DNA from: Burkholderiales bacterium
Lineage (GTDB): Bacteria; Pseudomonadota; Gammaproteobacteria; Burkholderiales; JAEUOS01
Assembly: GCA_016790635.1 (NCBI GenBank)
Contig: JAEUOR010000075.1
Coordinates: 1 to 64,000 of the forward strand
Direction of reading: 5' to 3'
DNA length: 64,000 nt
Below the pieces are notes generated by a model. That model saw only the letters and a program-made list of their open reading frames with translations, was not told the origin of the DNA and ran no database searches. Below, in pieces: positions 25,285 through 35,100 of this stretch (position 1 is its first letter; each line of letters starts with the position of its first letter). The translations under genes were made by a program, and so were the position numbers.

Positions 25285-26163
25285 ATGCGGCCAAGCGACC
25301 CTCAAAGCGCTGTCGTGATGGTGCGCACCATGCCGGGGCTCTTTGTGCTGCTTTGGGCGACCGGCTTCATCGGTGCCAAGCTGGGGTTGCCGGACGCACC
25401 GCCGCTCAAGTTCCTGCTGTGGCGGTTCCTGATCGTCATCGTGCTCATGGGCGCGATCGCACTGGCATGCCGTGCGCGGTGGCCGCGCGGGATGCAAATC
25501 GTGCATGTCGCGATTGCGGGCGTCCTGCTGCAGGCGGTCTACCTGGGGGGCGTTTTCACCGCGATCGACCTGGGGCTTTCCGCCGGGCTGTCGGCCCTCA
25601 TCGTGGGTTTGCAGCCGGTGCTCACTGCAGTATCCGGGCCCCTGGTCGGCGAACGGGTGAGTCCTCGGCAATGGAGCGGACTCGCGCTCGGACTCGCGGG
25701 TGTGGCCATGGTGGTCTGGCACAAGCTGGGCTTCGCCGGCTTTGGCTGGCAGGCCATCGCCGCCTGCGTCGCCGCGCTGATCGGCATCACCGTGGGCACC
25801 CTGTACCAGAAGCGCCACTGCGGCGAGCAGGACCTGCGGACCCAATCGGTTATCCAGTTCATTGCCGCGGGCGCGGTGCTAGCGCCGTTGTCATTCTGGT
25901 TCGAGACCCGTACCGTGAACTGGAGCGCAAACCTGACCTTCGCGGTGCTGTGGCTGGCGCTGGTGCTGTCCCTGGGCGCGATCCCGCTCCTCATGCTCAT
26001 GATCCGGCGCGGCGCGGCAACCGCCGTGTCCAGCCTCATGTACCTGGTCCCTCCGGTGACCGCCCTGATGGCCTACTTCCTGTTTGACGAACAGCTGACC
26101 ATGCTGTCCTTGCTGGGCATGGGAGTGGCCGTGCTCGGCGTCGCGCTGGTGGTGCGCAAGTAG
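25285..26163 (+). CDS. EamA/DMT-superfamily transporter
   Basis: 292 residues with ten predicted membrane helices in two EamA repeats. It opens with TMPGLFVLLWATGFIGAKLGL, and each repeat ends in the usual segment (GLALGLAGVAMVVWH; LLGMGVAVLGVALVV). Such proteins are usually inner-membrane exporters of amino acids or metabolites; the substrate is unknown. The start is uncertain: the ATG at 25285 is used, but in-frame ATGs at 25318 and 25330 also precede the first helix. The preceding 235-base gap holds the phasin promoter and an AT-rich stretch with two TTTTATAA copies (25193-25200, 25208-25215), possibly this gene's promoter region. Confidence 0.85.
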   Translation: MRPSDPQSAVVMVRTMPGLFVLLWATGFIGAKLGLPDAPPLKFLLWRFLIVIVLMGAIALACRARWPRGMQIVHVAIAGVLLQAVYLGGVFTAIDLGLSAGLSALIVGLQPVLTAVSGPLVGERVSPRQWSGLALGLAGVAMVVWHKLGFAGFGWQAIAACVAALIGITVGTLYQKRHCGEQDLRTQSVIQFIAAGAVLAPLSFWFETRTVNWSANLTFAVLWLALVLSLGAIPLLMLMIRRGAATAVSSLMYLVPPVTALMAYFLFDEQLTMLSLLGMGVAVLGVALVVRK

Positions 26164-26194
26164 AATCCCCGCTCCATTCCGCCACGGATCGCCC

Positions 26195-26899
26195 ATGCAG
26201 GAACACGAGATCGTCGACCGCGCCATCACCTCGAGGCGCTCGGTGCGCAGCTTTCTGGACACACCGGTGCCCCGCGCCACGGTTGAAGCCATCCTGGCCA
26301 CGGCCGCGCGCGCGCCTTCGGGCACCAACGTGCAGCCCTGGAAGGTGCACGTGCTGACCGGAGCGAGAAAAGAGGAGCTGTCGCGCCGCATCCTGGCCGC
26401 GCACGACGAGGAGTACGCGCGGCGCAAGCAGAAACTGCCGCCCCTGCACTCCGAGGAATACAGCTACTACCCGGTCGAATGGTTCGAACCTTACCTCGCT
26501 CGACGCCGCAAGATCGGCTGGGACATGTACGGGCTCCTGGAGATCGGCAAGCAGGACTACGACAAGATGCACGCCCAGCACGGCCGCAACTACACCTTTT
26601 TCGGCGCGCCCGTCGGCATGATCTTCAGCATCGATCGGCGCATGCGCCAGGGGTCGTGGCTCGACTACGGCATGTTCCTGCAAAGCATCATGATTGCCGC
26701 GCGCGGCCATGGATTGTCGACCTGCCCGCAGCAGGCCTTCGCGCCCTTTCACAGGGTCATCGAGGAAGTGTTGCCGCTGCCGGCAGCCGACATGGTCGTA
26801 TGCGGCATGGCGCTGGGCTACGAGGACGAGAAGGCGCCGGTCAATCAGCTCCGCACTGAACGCGCTGCGGTCGGCGAGTTCGTCACCTTCGTCGATTAG
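26195..26899 (+). CDS. Nitroreductase-family protein
   Basis: 234 residues. FMN-binding nitroreductase fold: ITSRRSVRSFLDTPVP (the N-terminal RRSVR binds FMN phosphate), ARAPSGTNVQPWKVHVL, FFGAPVGMIFSIDRRM, and GHGLSTCPQQAFAPF followed by CGMALGYEDEKAPVN. Members reduce nitro compounds, quinones or flavins with NAD(P)H. It starts 31 bases after the DMT transporter gene on the same strand and may be cotranscribed with it. The natural substrate is unknown. Confidence 0.9.
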   Translation: MQEHEIVDRAITSRRSVRSFLDTPVPRATVEAILATAARAPSGTNVQPWKVHVLTGARKEELSRRILAAHDEEYARRKQKLPPLHSEEYSYYPVEWFEPYLARRRKIGWDMYGLLEIGKQDYDKMHAQHGRNYTFFGAPVGMIFSIDRRMRQGSWLDYGMFLQSIMIAARGHGLSTCPQQAFAPFHRVIEEVLPLPAADMVVCGMALGYEDEKAPVNQLRTERAAVGEFVTFVD

Positions 26900-26940
26900 C
26901 GGCGCGCTGGCCGCAACAACGCAGCGCGCGCCGCGCCGCC

Positions 26941-27627
26941 TCAGGCGTTGGCGAACATTCCGGTGGTCGGCCGGCCGCTCTGCGCTGCCATCTGCTGCAG
27001 GCGCGCCTGCTTCAGAAAGTCCGCCACTTGCCCGTGACCCATGCGCAACGCCAGATCAACCGCGGAGTCGCCCTCCTGGTTGACCAGCAGCGAATCGGCG
27101 CCGTTGCGCAAAAACAACTCGGTGAGCCCGATGTGGCCACGCGCGGCCGCATACATGAGCGGCGTGTAGCCGTTCTCTGCCCGCGCGTTGGGGTCCAGGT
27201 TCATGTTGAGCAGTTTCTGGGCGTAAACCATGTTCCCTTTTTCGACGGCATAGAAGAGCGCCTTCTGCGCCTCGCGGCTGTCGTCCTTCTCGAGTCCTGA
27301 AGGCAAGAGGCGCACGATGTGGTTGATCAACGACACCCCGACCATCAGGGCCAGCGCCAGCAGGAGCGGCACGCGCGAAATATTGAGGCGCTCGGCCCAC
27401 TGTCCGGGCAGGTTGGCACCGATCACGAGCAGGGTGACGATCAGGAAAAACGTGAAGCGCATGTACAGGAGCAGTCCCACGAACACCACGGCCGCGAGGG
27501 TGATGATCAGGTAGTCGACATTGACGCTCAAGCGCTCGGAAACACGTTCAGGCAGGTTGGCCAGAACCGCGATCAGTCCGACCATGGCGATCAACAGCCA
27601 CTCCTTGATGCTGATTTTCAGGTTCAT
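26941..27627 (-). CDS. Membrane-anchored ankyrin-repeat protein
   Basis: 228 residues. The N-terminal half carries about four membrane helices (WLLIAMVGLIAVLANL, YLIITLAAVVFVGLLLYM, FFLIVTLLVIGANL, LLLALALMVGVSLINHIV). The C-terminal half (about 135-210) has two to three ankyrin repeats: KALFYAVEKGNMVYAQKLL, NGYTPLMYAAARGHIGLTEL and GDSAVDLALRMGHGQVADFL. It would hold a protein-binding surface at the cytosolic face of the membrane. The ATG at 27627 follows GAGGGGCAGG. It is convergent with the nitroreductase gene; the partner is unknown. Confidence 0.82.
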   Translation of the reverse strand: MNLKISIKEWLLIAMVGLIAVLANLPERVSERLSVNVDYLIITLAAVVFVGLLLYMRFTFFLIVTLLVIGANLPGQWAERLNISRVPLLLALALMVGVSLINHIVRLLPSGLEKDDSREAQKALFYAVEKGNMVYAQKLLNMNLDPNARAENGYTPLMYAAARGHIGLTELFLRNGADSLLVNQEGDSAVDLALRMGHGQVADFLKQARLQQMAAQSGRPTTGMFANA

Positions 27628-27832
27628 GCCTGCCCCTCTTTGCCACGCTGCACACCGCGTGTTTGCCGCATTCTGCTGCCAGTAAGCCTTATTGGCAAGC
27701 CCACCAGCCTGCGAAGCCAACCCCAGAAAGCACATAAACTGCGCGCGCCAACCCCTTAATCCGGAAAGTCTTCTGCTATCATTTATGCTTCGCTGTCCGG
27801 CCGTGCGGATGCGCGCACGCGTACCTTCCCAA

Positions 27833-28846
27833 ATGTCCTTTCAGCGCAAAGCCCGGGGCCTTGTTCTGGTCTTCGCCGCCCTCGCACTGGCAAGTCATGG
27901 CGCGATCGCGCGCGACGGCGGACCAGCGAAGTCGGTAAAGCCGCCGACGAAGAAGACCGTCAAGGCGGGGCCGACAGGGGCGCGCAAGGCCGCGACGGGC
28001 CGGAAGAATGCCTCGCTCAGCCGGGCCGCCACGCATCCTCGCGTCAAGCCAGGCGTTGTTTCACGCACCGCCACTGCGACAGCGCCGGGGGCATTGGGGC
28101 TCAAATCCAACGTCGCGCTGGTGATCGACGACAAGAGCGGACAGACGCTCCTGGCCAAGAACGTCGATGATCGCCAGCCGATCGCATCGATCACCAAGCT
28201 CATGACCGCGCTGGTCGTGCTCGAGAGCCAGGTACCGCTCTCCAAGCGCATCGAGATCACCGAGGCCGATATCGACCTGGAGCGCTCAAGCCGCTCGCGC
28301 CTCTCCGTCGGAACCGAACTGACCCGCGCCGAGCTGCTGCACTTGGCCCTCATGGCCTCCGAAAATCGCGCCGCGCACGCGCTGGGCCGCAGCCACCCGG
28401 GCGGCATCGAGGCATTCATCGCAGCGATGAACGCCAAGGCCGCCGCGCTTGGCATGGCGCGCACGCGCTTTGTCGACCCGACCGGACTCTCCGGCGCCAA
28501 CGTATCGACCGCGACCGATCTGGTCAGGCTTGTCGAGGCCGCCGACAAGGTCAACCTGATTCGCCGTTATTCGACCGACCCGCATCTTGACGTCCAGGTT
28601 CTCGGCCGCGACGTGCGCTTTCACAACACGAACCGCCTGGTCGCGTCCGACGGCTGGGATGTCACGGTTTCCAAGACCGGCTTTCTCTCCGAGGCCGGCC
28701 GCTGCCTGGTCATGCGCGCGCGCGTCGACGGCCGCGACCTCACTTTCATCCTGCTTGACTCCTGGGGCAAGCTGTCGCGCATCGGGGACGCGAACCGCAT
28801 TCGCAAGTGGTTGAGCGCGGCGCGCCTTACCGCCCGCCCGGCCTGA
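27833..28846 (+). CDS. pbpG: D-alanyl-D-alanine endopeptidase, PBP7-like
   Basis: 337 residues. A signal peptide (MSFQRKARGLVLVFAALALASHGAIA) is followed by a basic, Ala/Lys/Thr-rich linker of about 80 residues and then the serine peptidase S11 domain. All three active-site motifs are present: SITK (SxxK), SEN (SxN) and KTG in VSKTGFLSEAG. PBP7 type enzymes cut peptide cross-links in peptidoglycan during remodelling. In-frame ATGs at 27785 and 27809 are possible starts, but only the one at 27833 begins directly with a signal peptide. It is convergent with the SDR gene. Confidence 0.92.
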   Translation: MSFQRKARGLVLVFAALALASHGAIARDGGPAKSVKPPTKKTVKAGPTGARKAATGRKNASLSRAATHPRVKPGVVSRTATATAPGALGLKSNVALVIDDKSGQTLLAKNVDDRQPIASITKLMTALVVLESQVPLSKRIEITEADIDLERSSRSRLSVGTELTRAELLHLALMASENRAAHALGRSHPGGIEAFIAAMNAKAAALGMARTRFVDPTGLSGANVSTATDLVRLVEAADKVNLIRRYSTDPHLDVQVLGRDVRFHNTNRLVASDGWDVTVSKTGFLSEAGRCLVMRARVDGRDLTFILLDSWGKLSRIGDANRIRKWLSAARLTARPA

Positions 28847-28861
28847 TCCCGGCCGGCACCC

Positions 28862-29629
28862 CTAGCGCCCGCCGGTCGCGTCGAGTACTGCGCCCGTGCT
28901 GTACGAGGCGGCTTCGGAAGCCAGCCAGATAATCGCCTCGGCGATTTCCTCGGCGCGGCCGCCGCGCTGCATGGGGATCGCGCCCTTCGACAGTTCCACG
29001 CGATCGGGCTCGCCGCCGCTGGCATGGATCTCGGTGTCGACGATGCCGGGCCGCACCGCATTGACGCGCACACCTTCGCCCGCGACTTCGCGCGCCAATC
29101 CCAATGTAAAGGTATCGATCGCGGCCTTGGCCGCCGCATAGTCCACATACTGGCCCGGTGAGCCAAGTCTTGCTGCGGCAGAGGACACGTTGACGATGCA
29201 TCCACCCTGGCCATACCCCGCGCCGCGGCCGGCGCCGTCGCGCGTGGACATGCGCAAGAGCGCCTCGCGCGCGCACAGGAATGACCCGACGACGTTGATG
29301 TCGAACATGCGCCGCAGGCGCGCCGCCCCCATTTCGGCAACGCGCGCGCGCCGATCGACAACCCCGGCGTTGTTGACCAGTACCGACAGCGGCCCAAGTT
29401 CGTCGTCCACGCGCGCGAACATGGCCACGACCTGCGCCTCGTCGGCGACATCGGCCTGGATGGCCAGCGCGCGACCGCCGCTCCCGGTGATGGCGTTGAC
29501 GACCTGCCGCGCCGCCGCAGCGTCGCGCGCATAGTTGACCGCGACCGCATAGCCGCGCGCGGCGGCGAGACGCGCCGTGGCGGCCCCGATACCCCGGCTG
29601 CCGCCGGTGACCAGCATGATTTTTTGCAC
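28862..29629 (-). CDS. Short-chain dehydrogenase/reductase
   Basis: 255 residues, classical SDR: nucleotide motif TGGSRGIGAATARLA, NNAG in VLVNNAGVV, catalytic serine in NVSSAAARLG, Tyr and Lys in YVDYAAAKAA, and RPGIVDTEIHASGG. The length and AVNYARD after the second strand point to NADP(H) preference, as in YgfF-like SDRs. I chose a GTG at 29629 (VQKIMLVTGG) because GGGAA lies 6 bases upstream and homology starts there; an ATG four codons on is the alternative. Substrate unknown. Confidence 0.9.
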   Translation of the reverse strand: MQKIMLVTGGSRGIGAATARLAAARGYAVAVNYARDAAAARQVVNAITGSGGRALAIQADVADEAQVVAMFARVDDELGPLSVLVNNAGVVDRRARVAEMGAARLRRMFDINVVGSFLCAREALLRMSTRDGAGRGAGYGQGGCIVNVSSAAARLGSPGQYVDYAAAKAAIDTFTLGLAREVAGEGVRVNAVRPGIVDTEIHASGGEPDRVELSKGAIPMQRGGRAEEIAEAIIWLASEAASYSTGAVLDATGGR

Positions 29630-29788
29630 GATTGTTCCCGTTGTGCCGGCTTGCGGCGAAGGCATTCGATCAAGGTGTTCGCATCCGGGCCGCATGCCCG
29701 GACATGTGCAAATGATCGCACAGCGCATGGGGCATCACGGCTGCGTCGCCGCAAATTCGCACCTTCAACAACGTATCGCCCAACAGGT

Positions 29789-29818
29789 TTGACCAGAGTG
29801 GCGCGAAAAGGCTATAAT
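29789..29818 (+). promoter_or_regulatory. Sigma-70 promoter of tRNA-Lys
   Basis: TTGACC (29789-29794) and a perfect TATAAT (29813-29818) are 18 bases apart and end 19 bases before the tRNA. This is a near-consensus promoter as expected for a tRNA gene standing alone. Confidence 0.85.
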
Positions 29819-29837
29819 TTTGGGCTCCAAAAGTTTC

Positions 29838-29913
29838 GGGTCGTTAGCTCAGTTGGTAGAGCAGCGGACTTTTAATCCGTTGGTCGTTGGTTCAAGTCCA
29901 ACACGGCCTACCA
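29838..29913 (+). tRNA. tRNA-Lys (anticodon TTT)
   Basis: 76 bases with an encoded CCA end. The acceptor arms GGGTCGT and ACGGCCT pair over 7 positions with two G-U pairs. The D arm contains AGCTCAGTTGGTAGAGC. The anticodon loop reads ACTTTTAAT with anticodon TTT, and the T arm is GTTGG-TTCAAGT-CCAAC. This is the lysine tRNA whose wobble uridine MnmA thiolates. It has its own promoter and terminator. Confidence 0.97.
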
Positions 29914-29918
29914 TTCCA

Positions 29919-29950
29919 GGGGTCAGCTTCGGCTGGCCCCTTTGTTTTTT
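29919..29950 (+). terminator. Rho-independent terminator after tRNA-Lys
   Basis: GGGGTCAGC (29919-29927), tetraloop TTCG, and GCTGGCCCC (29932-29940) form a 9-bp stem with one G-T pair and an especially stable UUCG loop. It is followed by TTTGTTTTTT. It ends the tRNA transcript 6 bases after the CCA. Confidence 0.95.
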
Positions 29951-29982
29951 CAGGCACAGCGAAAACCGTGGCTCATGAGCGG

Positions 29983-29997
29983 ACCACCCCGGGTGGT
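29983..29997. promoter_or_regulatory. 15-bp palindrome upstream of the binding-protein gene
   Basis: ACCACCC-C-GGGTGGT is a perfect palindrome with 7-base arms and a single central base, too tight for an RNA hairpin loop, so a protein-binding operator is more likely. It lies 46 bases before the ATG of the NMT1-type binding protein, between the tRNA terminator and that gene. The regulator is unknown. Confidence 0.35.
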
Positions 29998-30043
29998 TCG
30001 ATTATTGCTAAGCTCCGTGCGTACCCGTTCGTAAGGAGATGCC

Positions 30044-31018
30044 ATGTACGCCCTGACCAGATTCCTCCTCACCGCATTTGTCGCCGCCGGGCTGGCGGCG
30101 CCCGCCTTGGCTCAGGACAAGGTGACGTTCATGACCTCCTGGTACGCGCAGGCCGAGCATGGCGGGTTCTATCAGGCGTTGGCGCGCGGCATCTACAAGC
30201 GCCACGGCATGGACGTCACCATTCGCATGGGTGGACCGCAGGTGAACAACCTGCAACTCCTGCTCGCGGGCCAGGCCGACTTCATCATGAGCTACGACTT
30301 CGCGGCACTGGGTGGGATCGAAAAGGGCTTTCCGGTGGTCACCGTTGGTGCATCTTTCCAGAAGGACCTGCAAGGCATGCTGACCCACGACGACGTCAGG
30401 AGCCTGGGCGACCTCAAGGGCAAGACCATCCTCGTGGCATCCTCCGGGCGCTCAACCTGGTGGCCCTGGCTCAAGGCCAAATACGGGTACGGCGAGGAGC
30501 AGACGCGCCCCTATACCTTCAACCTGCAACCTTTTTTCGCTGACCGCGGGATCGCGCAGCAGGCCTACCCTTCTTCCGAGCCCTTCCAGGCCCAGCAGCG
30601 CGGCGTGAAGGCGAACTTCTTCCTTTTTGCCGACGATGGTTACCCGCCTTACGGCACAACCATCGTCACAACCCATAAACACGTTGCCGACAAACCCGAC
30701 CTCGTCGCACGCTTCGTGCGTGCTTCCATCGAAGGTTGGAAATCCTATATGGCCGAACCGGCCGCCGCCAATGAGTTGATCCGCAAGGACAACCCCAACA
30801 TGACTCCGGAGCAGCTTGAATTCGCGCTGCGGCGCCTCAAGGAGTTGAAGGTGTTCGATGGCGGGGATGCGGCGACCATGGGAGCTGGCATCATCACCGA
30901 GGCGCGCTGGCGCCAGACCTTTGACTACATGGTACGTGCCGGTCTTCTGCAGCCCGGTACAGACTGGCGGCGTGCGTTCACGACCCAATTTGTGCGCGAC
31001 CTGAAAATCATGCCCTGA
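30044..31018 (+). CDS. ABC transporter substrate-binding protein, NMT1/SsuA-like
   Basis: 324 residues with a signal peptide (MYALTRFLLTAFVAAGLAAPALA). The mature part is the periplasmic binding fold of the NMT1/THI5 and nitrate/sulfonate group: VTFMTSWYAQAEHGGFYQALA, then GIYKRHGMDVTIRMGGPQVNN, and a GKTILVASSGRSTWWPWLK hinge. Relatives bind thiamine precursors, sulfonates or aromatic acids. No permease or ATPase gene is adjacent. AAGGAGAT sits 6 bases before the ATG. A Rieske oxygenase gene starts 10 bases after the stop, so the ligand may be the oxygenase substrate or a relative; this is inference. Confidence 0.88.
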   Translation: MYALTRFLLTAFVAAGLAAPALAQDKVTFMTSWYAQAEHGGFYQALARGIYKRHGMDVTIRMGGPQVNNLQLLLAGQADFIMSYDFAALGGIEKGFPVVTVGASFQKDLQGMLTHDDVRSLGDLKGKTILVASSGRSTWWPWLKAKYGYGEEQTRPYTFNLQPFFADRGIAQQAYPSSEPFQAQQRGVKANFFLFADDGYPPYGTTIVTTHKHVADKPDLVARFVRASIEGWKSYMAEPAAANELIRKDNPNMTPEQLEFALRRLKELKVFDGGDAATMGAGIITEARWRQTFDYMVRAGLLQPGTDWRRAFTTQFVRDLKIMP

Positions 31019-31028
31019 CGCGCCTGCG

Positions 31029-32078
31029 ATGCTCGTCACCCGCCAACCTGTCCTGCGCCGCTTCTGGTATCCGGTCCTGCCGATGGACCGGCTCGACGCC
31101 GGTCCGCAGCCGTTCACGCTTCTGGGCGAGGACATCGTGCTGTGGAAGATGGCCGACGGATCGCCGGCGGCGGTGAGGAATCGCTGCTGCCATCGCACCG
31201 CCCGTCTCTCCAAGGGCTTCGTAGAGGGTGACTGGATCGTCTGCGGCTACCACGGCTGGACCTATGACGCGACCGGCCGTTGCGTGCGCATCCCGCAAAA
31301 CGACAGTGATGCGATCCCGGAGCGCGCGCGCGTTCCCGGCTACCGCTGCCGAGAGCGCTACGGTTACGCGTGGGTCGCGCTGGACGAACCGCTCAAGGAC
31401 ATGATCGCGATCCCCGAAGACGGCCGCTACCGGCGCATGCAACAGTACTGCGAACCCTGGCGCGCCGGAGCGCTGCGACTGATGGAGAACTCCTTCGATG
31501 CGGCGCATTTCTCCTTCGTGCACCGCGGCACCTTCGGCGTGTTCGGTGCCAACAAGCCGGATTTCTTCAAGCTCGAGGAGAACGACGACGGTTTCCTGGC
31601 CGAGACCCACCTGACCATCCAGAATCCGCCGGAATCGCACCGCATCACCGGCACGACCGAACCCACCACGCGCCGGCACTTCCGCAATCAATGGCACCTG
31701 CCGTTCCAGCGCCGCCTGGGTCTGTACTACCCCAACGGTCTCGAGCACATCATCCTCACGGCCGGCACGCCGATCGATGATGAGCACATCCAGGTGATCC
31801 AGTGGGCCTACCGCAATGACGGCGAGGACAGTTGTCCGGCAGACGAGATCAATGAGTGGGATCTGCGGGTGGTGATGGAAGACAAGGACATCCTGGAGAA
31901 CGTCGACCCCGACGCGCCTGTCGACATCACCCGGCGCAGCGAGGAGAACATGCAAAGCGACCGGCCGGGCATCATCATGCGCCGCCGCCTGCTCGAATTG
32001 CTGCGCTCGCATGGCGAAGACGAGGTGCATCGCGGCACGCCGGCGCCAGAACCGGCGCGTCCCCAGGCTGGACCCTGA
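31029..32078 (+). CDS. Rieske non-heme iron oxygenase, terminal oxygenase component
   Basis: 349 residues. The N-terminal Rieske 2Fe-2S motif is C53-x-H55 and C72-x-x-H75, in CCHRTARLSKG and CGYHGWTYD. The C-terminal catalytic domain has the mononuclear iron site ENSFDAAHFSFVH with D157 (bridging), H160 and H165. The size and RFWYPVLPMDRL opening resemble vanillate demethylase and phenoxybenzoate-dioxygenase alpha subunits, which demethylate or hydroxylate aromatic acids. No reductase gene is nearby, so electrons must come from elsewhere. It follows the binding-protein gene by 10 bases. The substrate is unknown. Confidence 0.88.
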   Translation: MLVTRQPVLRRFWYPVLPMDRLDAGPQPFTLLGEDIVLWKMADGSPAAVRNRCCHRTARLSKGFVEGDWIVCGYHGWTYDATGRCVRIPQNDSDAIPERARVPGYRCRERYGYAWVALDEPLKDMIAIPEDGRYRRMQQYCEPWRAGALRLMENSFDAAHFSFVHRGTFGVFGANKPDFFKLEENDDGFLAETHLTIQNPPESHRITGTTEPTTRRHFRNQWHLPFQRRLGLYYPNGLEHIILTAGTPIDDEHIQVIQWAYRNDGEDSCPADEINEWDLRVVMEDKDILENVDPDAPVDITRRSEENMQSDRPGIIMRRRLLELLRSHGEDEVHRGTPAPEPARPQAGP

Positions 32079-32137
32079 AGGATGCCGGGGCGGCAGCGTC
32101 TTCCCGCAGCGCCACCCCCACCTTTCGTCGCGCGAAC

Positions 32138-35100
32138 TCAGTGCGCCTGCTGCGCTGGTGAGAGTTCCAGCAGGCGGGCGATGTTGGCAAGCAGTTCATC
32201 CTCGTTGAAGGGCTTGCCGAGATAGGCATTGACGCCGATTTCAGCGGCATACGCGCGGTGCTTCTCGGCGGTGCGCGAGGTGACCATGATGATCGGGATG
32301 CGGGCCAGCGCGGCGTCGGCCCGCACATTGCGCGTCAGGTCGAAGCCGTCCATGCGCGGCATTTCGATGTCGAGGATCAGGATGTCGGGGCGCGTCGATT
32401 GCAGTTGCTCCAGGGCATCCACGCCATCGCGCGCGGTCAGCACCTGGTAGTTCTCGCGCGCGAGCAGCCGCGTGGTCGCCTTGCGCACGGTCAGCGAGTC
32501 GTCCACGACCATGACCGTCGGCGGCGCCGCCATCGCCAGCGCAGCGGGCGACGGGCCGTGCGTCGCGCGCGCGAGCGCGCCGGAGGCCGCCATCAGCGCC
32601 AGTGGCACCGGGTTCAGGATCAGCACGATCTCGCCATTGCCGAGCACCGTGGCGCCGGCGATACCGGTCACACGCGCGAGTTGCGGGCCGATGTTCTTGA
32701 CCACCACCTCCTGGTTGCCCGCCATCGCATCGACCTGCACGGCCGCCCGCTGGTTGCCGGAGCGCAGAAGGATCACCGGCGTCAGGCGCTGTGCCGGTGG
32801 CTCGTAGCCCGCGTCGCCCAGCAGGTGCGGCAACGCGTGCAGAGGATAGCTGCGCTCCTGCCACACGCACTCGCCGGCCGCGCGGATGCGCGCGAAGTCG
32901 GCGCTCTTCATCTGCTGCACCTGCTCGACCATCACCGACGGGATCGCGTACAGCCCGCTGCCAGCGCGCAGCAACACCACCTGCGTCACCGCCAGGGTCA
33001 GCGGCAGCGCGATCGTGAAGACCGTGCCGCGCCCCGGCACGCTGCTGGTATCGATGCGCCCGCCCAGCGCCACCACCTCCGAGCGGACCACATCCATGCC
33101 GATGCCACGGCCGGCGATCTCGCTGACCGCCTCCGCGGTGGAAAAGCCGGGAGTGAAGATGAAATCGACGATCTCGGCCTCGGTCAGGCGAGCATCTGCC
33201 GCCGCCATGCCGCGCGCCACGGCGCGCGCGCGGATCCTGTCCAGGTCAAGGCCTGCGCCATCGTCCTCGAAGGTGAGGATGAACTCGTTGCCCTCCTGGC
33301 GCGCGGTCAGCTGCATCTGCCCCAACTCGGACTTGCCCGCAGCGGCGCGCAGGTGTGGCGCTTCGATGCCATGCACGATCGCATTGCGCAGCAGGTGCTC
33401 GAACGGGCCGGCCATGCGCTCCAGTACCGAGCGGTCGATTTCCATGCGCAGCCCGCTGATGTCCAGGTTGGCACGCTTGCCGACCTCCTTGGCAGTCTGG
33501 CGCACTACCCGATAGAGTCGCTCGGCGATGGTGTTGAAGGGCACCATGCGCACGCGCAGCAGGTCGTTCTGCAGGTCTCGATTCAGTCGCGACTGCGCCA
33601 GCAGCGCCAGGTCGGCATCGTCGAGACTCTTGAGCAGCCCCTGCTGGACGGTGGCGACGTCGTTGACCGACTCGGCCATCATGCGCGTGAGCTCCTGGAG
33701 GCGCGTGAATCGGTCGAACTCGAGCGGATCGAAGTCCTGCTCGTTTTCCTCCGACTGGGCGCGGCGCGACTGCATCTGCGTCTCGGTCGAAATCTCGACC
33801 TCGCGCAATTGGGCGCGCAGGCGCAGGACGCTCTCGGTCAGGTCGCGGATGTTGGCCTTGACCGCGCGCAGCTCCCCTTCGATGCGTGAGCGCGCGATCG
33901 CGACTTCGCCAGCCTCATTGACAAGGCGGTCGATCAGGTCCGCGCGGACGCGCAGCGATGCTCGCGCGTCTTCCGCAGTCGCAGCCGGAGGCACCTCGAT
34001 CGGCGCCGCGACCGGCGGGACGTGCGCAGCGGGCAGCGCTTCGGCTGCGGCCAGTTCGTCGGGGAGCGCCTGCGCCGCCCCCGCGACGATCAGCGCAGCG
34101 GCTGCCGGCCCGGCCTCGGGCGCCGGTGCGGCGGGAGCAACCGGCACGGCAGAGGCGCGCAGTTCATCGAGCAGCAGATACACCCGGTCGGCGGATGCCG
34201 TCAGCCCCTCGAGCAGCGCCGGCGACACCGACGCCTGCTTCAAGGCCCGCTCGATGCGCGCCTCCATGCTGTGGGTCACTTGCCCGATGGCCATCGCCCC
34301 GGCCATGCGCGCGCTGCCCTTCAAGGTATGCAGGGTGCGCTGCAGAGCCTGCGCCGCCACAGGTTCAACGCCTCCCCATGCGCGCAGCTGTGCGCTCATG
34401 CGCGGCACGAGGTCGGCAGCCTCCTCCAGGAACACCGGCAACAGCTGCGCGTCGATATCGTCTTCTATGCGCTCCAGAAGCCTTTCGGTCGGATCGAATC
34501 CGCGCGCGCGCAACTCGGCGTCGCTCAAAGCAGCATCGTCGCGGTCGTCTGTAATCGGTGGCGCGTCCGCCTGCGGCGGCGTGCCTGCGGTCTCGAACCC
34601 CGTGACAGCGGCGTCGGAAGGAGCGCCGATCGCCATCGTGTCGGAGACCACGCCCGGCGATACCTCGAGGCCAGGCCCGGTCGGCGCCACCGATGCATTG
34701 AAAGCATGCGCAGGCATGTCTGCCGGCGCTTCGGGAGGCGGCTCGGCCGCCACGGCAGGCTGCGCGAATTCCAGTGCACCGAGGGGCGTCGCTTCCAGCG
34801 GCGCCAGCGGTCCTGCCGTATCGACGTCGAAGACCAGGGTCGGCGCGGACGCGTCGCTGAAGTCGATATCGACGGTCGCACCCTCGGCGGTGACGGTCGG
34901 GGCTTCCGGCAGGTTGCCCGGCGGTACGAGTGCTTCAGGCACGACTTCACTGGCGGAATCTGCTTCCGTCAACTGCGGGGGCGGCGCATGTTCCGCATCG
35001 AACTCGAAATCGACCGTCAGCATCTCACCGTCAGCGCCAGGGGAATCGATCACGAACGGCGCGGGGTCACTGGTCTCCTCCGGCGGCGCCAATTCGGGCG

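Noticed and set aside
29789..32078. An integrated element at the tRNA-Lys gene
   Set aside because: The tRNA is intact, but I saw no repeated 3' tRNA fragment downstream and no integrase gene in the window, and the base composition of the following genes is not different.
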